A DNA stretch of 64,000 nucleotides from Hippopus hippopus (Eukaryota; Mollusca; Bivalvia; Cardiida; Cardiidae), in contig OX328105.1 in the NCBI GenBank assembly GCA_946811185.2, positions 33,545,394 to 33,609,393 of the forward strand, written 5' to 3'. A program made the position numbers and the translations under genes. Numbering within the stretch: the first letter of the stretch is position 1; every line of letters begins with the position of its first letter. Below the pieces are notes generated by a model. That model worked only from the letters and a program-made list of their open reading frames with translations. It did no database searches and had not been told where the DNA came from. Shown here one piece after another: positions 30,663 to 42,800 of the stretch.

Positions 30663-30708
30663 TGGATCCTGGGATCAAATTTGAATTCAAACAATATCAT
30701 ACACTTAC

Positions 30709-30852
30709 CATCATGTTTCCCATGCCCATTGAGTATTTGAGATCCTTCTGGGGAGTTCCCATCTCTGGTGGTCCCATTGGCCCCATCTGAGGGCCATTGC
30801 CCATGCTGCCAGGGTTCCCTGGACCCATACCACCAATCTGTAAGGTTGCAGG
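30709..30852 (-). CDS. Gly/Met/Pro-rich exon of the large minus-strand gene
   Basis: 144 nt, phase 0-0, ATATTTCAG acceptor and GTAAGT donor. It encodes 48 residues with repeats of [11 protein letters not shown] and MGMGNMM. The donor shows that the gene continues downstream. Confidence 0.7.
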
Positions 30853-33800
30853 CTGAAATATAAGAGAAATAAAACTGAAAGAAACAGAGAGCAAAAGTTT
30901 TGTTAACACCTTAACCCTTGACCACACAATCCCAAGTTAAGAAAGCGGCCTTTTGAAAAGGTTGTGGGATAAGAAAAAAATGCTGGTTACCACTATACTC
31001 TTCTTTTCCAGTATGGTTTTCTTCCTTATCAAAGACAAATTCCATTATTTGAGCCACATTTAACCCTTTACCACACGACAAAATTTTAGACCTGTCCAAA
31101 TTAAAAGTATTTGTAGATGACAGTTTTAACGTGGCTCATATGAAATGATTTTTCTTTGATAGGGTAGAAAACATTGTGGGAAAAGGAGAAAATGCTGGTA
31201 GCCAGCATTTTCTCCTTTTTCCCCACAGTGTTTTCAAAAGCCTTCTCTTTCAGGGGGCGTTAAAAGTCGTCATTGTGTGGTAAAGGGTTAACTTGTCATC
31301 TACAAATCTTTTATTTTAGACAAGTCTAATTTTTTATCGTTTAGTAAAGAGTTAAGTATATTCTTCTGTCTAGCAACAGACCTCTTTCAAAAACATTTGT
31401 CATTACAACCGATTTATCCTTATGCTACAATGTTTTCACCTGTACTGATGTATAAAACCTTTATTTATGTTGGTTTTGAAAGTGGAAGGTAAACTAGAAA
31501 CCTCTTGTATTGAAAACAAAAGCCTTGGAATTTGACTGAAACTTGGTTTTCCCCCCACACAAGACAGTGTTTTAATATACAGAGCAACCATCTATTTTGA
31601 GCAAATTACCAGTTAGTGACGATTCTTCCAGGGCTTTCTTTAACAAAGCTGAAGGTTTGTTTGTTTGTATGGTGTTCAGCACAGCTTCCAACATTATTTC
31701 AGTTATATTGCGGTGACCACTGCACTTTGTCATGCTTTCACAATAATCTTCCCAAGCAGCTAGCTGCTTCCTTACATAATCAATGTGGAAACAATGAACA
31801 GCCGTGAGAGAGGATGAATCCAGTCCAAATGACTATCACCAATCCTCCGAAAGAAAGTGGCCATACTGAGGATTCAAACCACTGACCCCCTGGTCTCAAG
31901 TAACATATGCTACCAACTGAGCTACAGTGCTCTACGCCACACAGCTGAAGACATTGCAGAGACAAGGTCAATTTTTTGCACCGAATGTGCATGAGTGGTG
32001 AAGCGTTGTTATTAATTAGCATTAAACAAGCACAATAGGCATTATATTTTATGATTTATGAAATGTGAAACCATAAAAAAATTCCTTTGTCGTCTCTCTA
32101 CTTGCAAATATTTCATGTGGAGAAGATGTGGGATGACTTAACCCTTCGCCATGCAACAAGACTCGTCCGAATTGATAAAGTTTGCCAATCACAAATTCAG
32201 TTGGCTCAAATGATGGGATTCATCTTTGAAAGGGAAGAAAATATATTGTCAAAAGGAGAAAATGCTGGTAACCAGCATTTTCTCCTTTTCCAACCATGTT
32301 TTCAAAAGCCACCTTTTCTCTGGATCGTTAATATACCAGATTCTTTAGTAAAGGGTTAAAAAGATAAATATTGCATCACAGAAACCTTCATCATGCTTTT
32401 GGACAGTTTTATTTCTTTCTGGGAAAGTGCAGATAGGATGAGGCCCTGAACTATTGGATTAAATGTAGTCTAAAAACCTTGATTCAATCCACAACGTTGT
32501 GCAGAACACTAGACTGTGTCCTTCAGTAAGCCACTGTCAAGCTCCGAGTCCAGTGCTGGATGACTGTTTGAATGAAGTTTTATGCACCATTTTCAACAGT
32601 ATTTCAGAATCCTACATATTCATGAATATCCTGGATTTCAACAGTACTTGGCCAGGCGCTCTTCAGTGTCTTGTCCAAGGACATCCCCACACACACAAAA
32701 ACAAAGAATTTTAAGAATAGGGCACCCTAATGGGATTCATGTAACATGGCCTTTCATCGCCAAAATCATACGGATTCAGCTAAGACGTGTGAAATCCATA
32801 ATCGATGCGGGAATTTTACCAGCGTGTATCGGCCAATCAATTACAGATTACCCGAATCCGTACATTTTTTCGGCTGTGTTACAAGAATCCCATTAGGATG
32901 CCCTATCCTTAAGTGATGTTCCAACCTTGGTCTATTGATTGATTGAATGGTGTTTTACTCTGTTTTCAACATTCTTTCAGTCTCATTTAGGCAACAGCAG
33001 GTCACATATTGATGCATGTCCTTGTTTTCAAAAGATCCAAACCCCTCCCCCCACCCCACCCAGCTTCCAGGTTTTGGACCCTATTTCCTCATCACTGAGC
33101 TATGGGGCCTAATACTGGCAAAACCCAACATAGACACAGACAAGCTAGCTTTCACCAAGAAACAAGTTGAAGTACTGTTGCAAACCCTGAAACACCACTT
33201 TTATCTCTTCACCAAACATCAAAAATTGAGATTGTTCCAAACTGACAGCATTTTGCAGATGACAAATTAAATGTGGCTCAAACAATTAGCTTTGTCTTTG
33301 AGCATTCTTTACCAGATTACAAAATTTTAGGCCTGCCCTAACTGAAAGCATTTGCAGACAATAATTTATAAATGGTGAAATGATGAGAATTTCTTTTGAA
33401 AGAGTAGAAAACATTGTGAGAAAAGGAGAAAATGCTGTTTAACAGCATTTTCTCCTTTTCCAACAATGCTTTCAAAAGCCTTTCTTCGCAGTATCATAAA
33501 AACTCAGGATTCTCTGGTAAAGGGTTGAACACAGCAGAAAAGATACCATATGATAGCCTACAATGCTTAATTCCTATTTTAATTGAAATTGCAACAAAAA
33601 AAGAATAAAATTCATCTTTTTTTCATATTTGTTCCATTTTTTTTGTCAGAATCTCCCTGCAAAAAGATAGAAAATGTTGTGGGAAAAGGAGAGAATGCTG
33701 GATATCAGCATTTTATTCTTATCCCAAAATGTTTCACAAGTCTTCTCCAGGGTTGTGAAAACCTGGGGATCATTTGGTACAATATGATCAACTTTTCAAG

Positions 33801-36800
33801 TAGTACATTTTGTCACTTTCTGAAAAAAAAAAAGGATGTGCCAACCAGGTCAAGACAGATGACAATTTATCACTTTTTAGGCGCTTGTCTGCAAAGAAAT
33901 TATAAAATATCGCCTGCTGCAGTCACCTAAAATAGTAGGAGACAGCCTAATATAGGCATAATGGGGTCATAGATTAATCCAGAAAAGATGACTTTGTATG
34001 CCCCTGTTAAAGATATCTCATTTTTTCTTCAATCCTTTTTGTTTTAAATCTTTACCAATCGAAATCATTTCACGCTAGTCTAAACTGAAAGCATTTACAG
34101 ACAACATAACTGAATTTAGTTGAAGTGATGGTGATTATCTCTGAGAGTGTAGAAACCCTTGTGGGAAAAGGAGAAAAGCTGGTTACCAGCATTTTCTCCT
34201 ATTCCCACAAGGTTTGCAAAAGACTTTTTCCTCAAGGATTGTGTGGTAAAGAGTTACTTCTGTTCCAAAACAAGTTTTAGAAAAATTTTTTTCATTCCTG
34301 ATAATTCTAATTTGAAAACTTAAACACTACTTGTGCCTTCTTTTGACATTTCTAAAGATTGACTGCACCCATCATGGGATTTGTACAAGAAATCTCAGGA
34401 GTGCAAAGCATAGACTCTATCTCTGCACCATTATTTCTCCTTTAATAAAAGCACCGCAAGCAGGTGACAACTTTCAGCTTCAAGTGCTTGACTATCACTG
34501 AAAATTATACAAAAAGGGGCATAACTGTGTCAAAAATATTTTGATGGTTATCTGCTGCTGTTGTATGGGTTCCCCTTTTGATAGATAACAATTTGTCCAA
34601 GTAAATATACAGGAAGTATAATATCTTCAGTAATAACAGAGATATTACAAAATGTCAAAGCTTTTGCACGACGACCCAGAAACAACAACAACATCAGGGC
34701 TATGACAATAACTCGTTTTGTAGGAAAACAGCTCAGCCAAAAATGTGAAAGAAAAAGGAGCAACTGCTTAATATATCACATCATTCCTCCTTTGCTCTTG
34801 GTGTTTTTAATTTCATTATAGAAAAGTATCGGCTTTCTTTTGGTCATTTGTACTTGCTTTATACAAAATTGATTATAACATATGACTATTCCAAGGATAT
34901 AAAGTAATTAAACATAATGAAAATACACAGAGGATATTCCTTCCATTTTACAAATTATCTATAGAAAAGATGTCAACATTATTGTTAACCCTTTACCACA
35001 CAAGAAAATTTTAGGCTTATCCAAATTAGAGGAATTTACAGACGAAAATTCAAATACTTTTCAAATGATAGTATTTGTCCATGAATAGGTAGAAAACATT
35101 TGTAGAAACATACCATTTCAAAAGGCTTCTTTCTCAAGGTTGTTTAAAGTCAGGGTTGTGTGATAAATAGTTAAATGGAATAGGTTACAGTTAATTCTTC
35201 CCATAGAATATTTTCATAAATAATTGTAGAGAACCAGTCAAGACAGGAAGTGTTCTCTCTCTTTCTTATCAACAGGTAATTAGGCATCTTCTGTTGTTAG
35301 ATAAAGAGAACCAAGATTTTTTTTCTGCACTGAGTAACTGCTAATAAATATTTGCCAAACTGGGCACAGATAAGAGTTCGGAATCAGTGTAGTATTCCTT
35401 TGTCTTTAAGCTTTTTATTATATACATACAAAATACTAAATTCAAGAACTATGAAAGCTTACAAAAACTTGTGTAACTGTACCAGGCGGCATAAGTTTTT
35501 AGTCTTGTTCAATGATTGATTGATTGATTGATTGTATGGTGTTTAACACTGTTTTCAACATTATTTCAGTTATATCGTGGCGGCCAGTGAACCTATTCTC
35601 TTTTAGCAGTACTCCGGACAAATTTTCTTTCCAAGCCACTGGCTGCTTTCCCACATAACCATCGTCGAAACAATGGTCAGTGGTGGGAGAGGAATGAATC
35701 CTGTTGCAATGACTATCATCAATCCTTGGAAAGAAACTGGCTGAGCCGGGGATCGAACCCACAACCCCCTGTTCTCAAGTCCTGCACGCTATTGACTGAA
35801 CTACCGGGAATCGGCTAGTCTTGTTCAAATTCACATCTTTTGCGGATGACAAATTAAATATTGTTCAATGATTAAAATTGTCCAAGAAAGGCAAAAATTT
35901 CAGAAAGACAATGAAGCATATGGTAAACATTTTTGTACATTAAAATTTCTAATTTTCAGACCAACTGTAAACACCTATGCACACTATAAAAAGATATGAC
36001 TGCCACAATGTCATTTCTATGACTGTAGCATACACTGTATTTTGCTTAACTGTTTACCACAGGGTCCAAAGTTTTAACAACCCTGATGGGGAAGACTTTT
36101 TAAAACATTGTGGGAAAAGGAGAAAATGCTGGTAACCAGCAATTTCTCCATTTCCCACATTGTTTTCTACTCTACCAAGGTCAAAATTCGTCACTTTAGC
36201 CATCTTTAATTTGTTGTCTGCAACTGCTTTTTATTTGAACTAGTGTAAAATTCTGTCGTTTGGTAAAGAGTTAACCCTAAGGATAAAATGTACCCCAGAC
36301 ATTTCCAACCTATAAATTAAAAAGATCCAAAGAATTGCAGTTCCAAGATTGCTCTGTTGTACATTATGTCTTTGCAATGCAGCCAGAGTTGATCACAGAT
36401 AGACTGCATGTTTTGTGCAATCTGATCTTGATCTATGCTATCCATGAAACTAGCCGTGAAATTGATCTATGCTATCCATGAAACTAGCCCTGAAAGGTGC
36501 TTAAAGGCTAGACACTGTTCAAGAAGCATCTCTGACTTCTCATCTCATTGTTTTAATTTGGTTAAAAACAATGTGAGAATGATATTCATCTACTAATCAC
36601 CTGACAGAAAATATGCTTTACCCTCACAATAGAACCAAACACAACTGTAAATTGTTTTGAAAACATGGTAACAATGGTAAAATTTGCTGTGTGATAAAAA
36701 GCAATTGTTTATAATTTCATAATTATGTAATTCATACCTACACTAGAAACTTAACATATCAGCATTTTCTATTTTGCAACCTTGAATGCATTCAAGGAAG

Positions 36801-39800
36801 TAGTAGAAGTAGATTCTCAGTTAGCCTTTAAAGTTAACCCATTATCACACAATCCCTACTTTTGACGACCCTGAAAAAGAAGCCTTTGGAAAACATTGTG
36901 GGAAAAGGAGAAAATGCTGGTAACCAGCATTTTCTCCTTTTCCCACAATGTTTTCTACTCTTCAAAAAACAAATTTCAAATTTTCAGTCGCTTTTATTTT
37001 GTCGTCTGCAAATGCTTTTGATTTGGACAAGCCTAAAATATTGTCGTTTGGTAATGAGTTAAGGGATGAAAACACTGAGCTGCTGTGAAATTCATCTATA
37101 TTATAACAATATGTCAGAGAGGGAGGGAGGGAAAAAAAAAAAAGACATCTTTGTATGCAAAATGAATTAACCAACAGCCAAGCCGGGCCGGGCCATATGT
37201 TTTAACCATCACCTAGTTTCAGCTAACAAGCTTCTCATGACTACTGAATGGGCCTCTACCAAACCATCAGTCTGATAGTTTCTTTAACCCTTTACCACAC
37301 AAAGAGTTTTTATGACCTTGATAAAAAGGGCTTTTGAAAACTTTGTGAGAAGGAGAAAATGCTGGTAACCAGCATTTTCTTGTTTACCCCCAATGTTTCC
37401 TACCTTGTCAAAGACAAATCCCAACATTGGAGCAACATTCATATAATTATGTTTTATATAATTTAAGTAAATATACATGTATTCTGAAGATAACAGATGT
37501 AAAAAACGTTATTTTTTGCATGGAACAAAAAAAGGCTTTGACAATACCTAAAATTTTTTTTTCAGTGAGGACATGTTAAAAAAATGTCTTTTTTTTCATT
37601 TAAATGGCATTCTTCTTGTCAAAACCTAAATTCTTAATAAATATGAACAATCTAAAAATCCTCAAAAAAAAATCATAATAAAGAAAAACTGAGCCTGAAA
37701 CATCTTTAAAAATGAGATGCCAAAAACTTAATGTCTTGAAAGATAATATCTGAAACATTCTGCCAAATAATGGAATAATAGCTGAAAATAACGAGCAAAT
37801 TTCAGACAGAATCTTGCCAAATGTTTTTTTTTAATCTGTTTGCGAAGAATAATAACATTTTAAGTATGCATGATTTTCTATGACCTTCTGAATTGGTTCC
37901 ATGCATTCTGACCTTTACCTATGCCACTGGCTAGTCTCTTTTCCATTTTTTTTTAAAAATCTATACTTTAAGGGTCACCAAAACCATAATTGTTTGGTAA
38001 AGGGCTAATCCTTCACAAAACCATCCTACATTTTAACAACTCTGCCAAAAAGGGCTTTTGAAAGCATTGTAAGAAAAGGAGCAAATGCTGGTTACCAGCA
38101 TTTTCTCCTTTTCTCAAAAAGTTGCAAATGCTGGTTACCAGCATTTTCTCCTTTTCTCACAAAGTTGTCTACCATTAGAAAGACAAATCCTGTCATTTGA
38201 GCCACATCCAATTTTGCTATTTGCAATTGCTTTTAATTCTGACCAGTCTGAAATACAGTCTGGTAAATAATTCATACATGGGCAAAATTCAGTGTTTCCT
38301 CAAGCAATTTCTCCTTCATTACAAGGCTTTCACAAGAATTTGCTCTCTACCAGATGACTAAATTTAGGCTATAATTCAAAGCATTGGAGGAACACAAATT
38401 CAGTGTAGGTATAAAATTGATTTCTGTCTTTGAAATGGCACAAAACATTACTGGAAAAGCAGATAGTGCTGGATACCAGCATTTTACCAACAACTTTTAC
38501 CGATGCCATCTTTCCCAGGGTCGTTCAAACTTGGGACTGTTTGGTGATGGATTAAGACAATAGAAAAAAAAAGCAGACTGCATGGGGTGATACCTCTAAG
38601 AGAAGAAAGGGTTCTTAACTCTTTACCAGATAACAAAAGTTTAGACTGGTCCAAATTGAATGAATTTGCAGACATCCAATCAAATGCAGCAAAGAGGATG
38701 AGACTTTCACAAGAAACAGTAGAAACCATTGTGGGAAAAGGAGAAAATGCTGGTTACAAAAATGTTTTTCAAAAGCTGTCTTGCGCAAGGTTGTTAAAAC
38801 TCTGGATTGTGTGGCAAGGGTTCTTGACAAGTTTACCACATGGCTCTATGATTTTCTATGGAAAACCTCAAGCAGGGCCAGAACTGACTGCTTTAGTATC
38901 AACAAGAGATTATTTTCAAATTCCAGATCCTCTCAACTGATGATAAAATATCAAATCTTCATTATACTCTCTCCCTTCATCTTTTTTTGTGAAAGATTAT
39001 GATTTATAGATGCCTGCTCTTCCTTCCCTTTCATAAATGAATCCCTAATATGATGTTTGTTTGTCTGTGTTTCATATTTTGTGCTGTAAGTGTTTGAAAG
39101 TCATACGTAGATAGAAATAGGTGAACTCTTCCATTTCTATTTATCAGTGCAGCATAAAAAAATTTTAAAATCAACTCATTTACTGCCAGTAACAGTTTGC
39201 TGCATGTAACTTTGAAAACGAATCTTGTGAAACTTGAAAAATCCAACATGAAATTAGGTCTGACACATGAACATGTTAAATCTTCACCAGAGGACAAGGT
39301 TTCAGATTTGTCCAAATTCAAAGCATTTGCACAGGACAAACTAACTCTTCCACAAATTATGACATTTGTTTTTAAACAGATAGGAAGCTTTGTGGAAAAG
39401 GGTTTTTTTTTAGGAACTTTGTTCCTTATGAGTATTTTCTTCTCTTGCAATGTTTTCAAAACAGGTCTGTTGAAAGAAACAAAGAAGTAAAGCCATGTGC
39501 AGATGATAATAGCGTAAATAGATAAACAATATAAAAAGTGGTTGTTTCTTTGTATCCCATTTGGTATCACTTTCAACACTGTTTCGGTTATATCACAGCA
39601 GCCAGTACACTTATCCATGCTTTCCTGGAGTTTCTTTTACCAGTACTTTACACAATATTCTTCCAAAGCCTCTGGCTGCTTTCCCACATAACAATCCTCC
39701 AAACAATGATATATGGTGAAAGAGGAATGAATCCTGTCGCAATGACAATCATCAATATTTGGAAAGAAATTTGCCGAGCTGCAGATTCAAACCCGCTACC

Positions 39801-42800
39801 CTAGTTTCACATCCTGTAGGCTACCAATTGTGCTTCCAGGCTCAGCAAGCACAAAAGAGCAGTAAAGTCATCAATTTTACAGTTTCATGAAGGCCAAACC
39901 AATGTTTTAAAAATAGAAACTGGTCACAACTACCTTTAGCAATTCAAAAGGTCAGGTCAAAACACAACATCACATCATGAAGCTTTGTTTAGCTTTCATG
40001 TTATCTTGAGCACATACATATGGTCAAGAAAAAAATATTATTACAATCATTGTTGATGTTAAAATCTGCCAACATATTAGGGGTTTGACATTAGTTGAAT
40101 TTGTGTTGAAATCATGTTGATAGCTACATGAAAACATGAGATGATAAACTCTATACCACTCAACCAAATTCCAGACTTGTCCATATTGAAAAAAAAAAAT
40201 TCAGACAAAAAATTAAATATGGCTCTTTACTCTTTTAAACTGTAGAAAATATTGTGGGAAATGGAGAAAATGCTGGTTACTCTCATTTTCTCCTTTTCCC
40301 ACAAGGTTTTCAAAGGCTGTAAACGAATTCATGATACCTAATTGGTTTCCTCTCCATTGCCATTTTTGGCAGTATTGAAATCGAAGGCATTCTATCACTG
40401 CGTCGATTAAAATGGACAATCAAAATTTAAAGTGAAATAAACAATAATCGTCAATTGTTCTCCAATTAACGGCTTAGGATAACAATCGGTAACATGACAC
40501 GCGTTGTGGAATATACCAGCCAATTGTGACCTGTCAATTACCTAAGGTTGCGTCCGCCGAAGTGTGAAACAAGCGATTACCACACATTTCCAGTGCAAAT
40601 TAATATGTGATCCAGGCTAGTAAAGGGAATTTTACCCAGCTTTTTTGGGAATAAATTAATCGACAATTTTTATCGACAACTGGAAGATTTAATCGACAGC
40701 TGAATTAATTAATCAACAATTGTCGATAATTTCAGTTGGCAGCGCGAGCACTGGTTTGGATAAGTATTAAATTTTGTTGTTTGGTAACATGTAAACACGA
40801 AGTGATCCATCTTTAAGCCCACAATTCACCACTTATACATTCAATTTACTAGAATTCATCTTTTGAATAACACTGCGGACACATACACCTTTTAGCCCTT
40901 CACAAAACAATCATGTTTTAACAACCCTGAGGGTGAAGGCTTTTGAAAACATTGTGGGGAGGGGAGAAAATAGAAAACATTGTAACAAAGGAGAAAACAC
41001 TGGTTACCAGGGATTGTTTGGTAAGGGGTAAAAAACTTTATCATAGTCACCAAAAAAGGTAATACAAACCTTAATGTAGGTCTTTCTCACAGACTGGTCA
41101 AACTTCTCACAGAATTCTTCTATAGCACTTAAAGATTTAGACGTTGATTTACTGTGTTTGTCTGCCTCCTGCTCTTGTTTCTGCCGTATTTTCTCTGTAA
41201 AATTATGACATAACTGTCAAGTGCTGCCAATTTGTGTTGTATGAGGTAATGAGTTAACCCTTTACCATACAATCCCGACTTTTAAGGACGCTGAGAAAAA
41301 TACCTTATGAAAACAATGCGGGAAAAAGAGAAGATGCTGGATGCCAGCACTTTCTCCTTTTCCCACAATGTTTTCTACCATTCCCAAACCAAATTTCAAT
41401 TTTTCAATCAGTTATTTTGTTGCACACAAAGGCTTTCATTTTGAACTAGTCTAAAATTTTGTCAATTGGTAGAGTTAACTCTTTACCACACAATCCCAAC
41501 TTTTTACGACCCTGGAAAAGAAGCCTTTTGAAAACATTGTGGGAAAAAGAGAAAATGCTGGTTACCAGCATTTTCTCCTTTTCCCACAATCTTTTCATCC
41601 CTATCAAAGAACTAAAGGCGCTTGAGCGCCTGTATCGCTCCACAGGCCTGATATTTCTATAATGGCGAAAGGAAGTTTTTAACAATTATCATTCAATCCT
41701 GCATTTTAGCTCACTGAAGAAACAATTTGGTAGACAACCACCATAGGAACTTACCTGCAAAACAACAATGAAATCCAATGAATAGTTTTAGAGAAGAAAT
41801 TTTTCAAAGATTTTACTTTATACCATAAAAGGAAAATGAGTCTCCCATAAAAGCCATGTTTTTTGACAGATCTTTTTTTTTTAAGGAATTCTGTAAACCT
41901 GTATCTAAGGAACATTCCTGCAAAATAATAATGCTATCCAAATAGCGGTTTGGGAGGAGAAGATTTTTAAAGGTTTTTTACTTTGGTTGCCATGGCAACC
42001 AGAATTCTTCATGGAACACAATTATTTGAAGGAATTTGAAAGAGGACCACCAAAGGAACATTCCTGTGAAATTTGGTAAAAATCCAGTCAATAGTTTCTG
42101 AGGAGAAGTTTTTTAAAGAAAAAGTTTACGGACGCACGCACGGACGAACGGACGGACGGATGCACGACGGACACAACGCCATGACAATAGCTTGCTGGCC
42201 TTTGGCCAGTGGAGCTAAAAACTGCACCATTTGAACCACAATGAAATTGCCGTCTGCAAATGCCTTCAATTTGGATAAGGCTAAAATTGTCATTTGGTAG
42301 AGTTAACTCTTTACCACACATTAAAATATCAAACTTACCCACAAGCAAAGCATTTGCAGACAACAAATTACATATGACTCAAACCATAGTAAGTCTGGAG
42401 TGTGATTGGTGAAATGTAAGAACCCAGGAGGAAAATTCCCTGAACCCTCCCCCCTCACATACTGCACTAAATACATAATAATTTCTTAACAGATCCTTCT
42501 GAGCAGGGACAGTTTTGCATTCTCTTATTCGGCTTCAAAAGGAGAAAATCCTCTAAAAGGAGGAAAAAATCACACCCCAGAACAATGAAATTTCTCTTTG
42601 AATGGGTAGAAAACATTGAAAGTGAAAGGAGAAAAAGCTGATCACCAGCATTTTCTCCTTTTCCGATTATGTTTACAAAAGTCTTTTTCCTCAGTGTTGT
42701 TAAAACTCGGGATTGCTTGGAAAAGGGTTGATGGAAATTTTCTTTTTTGGGGACAAGATCCTCAAACCTTGTCTGATGCATGTTCTAACTCTTAACTCTT

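Noticed and set aside
39031..39618. 195-residue minus-strand open frame
   Set aside because: It runs through a family T copy and into a SINE; no splice signals, domain or codon bias support it.
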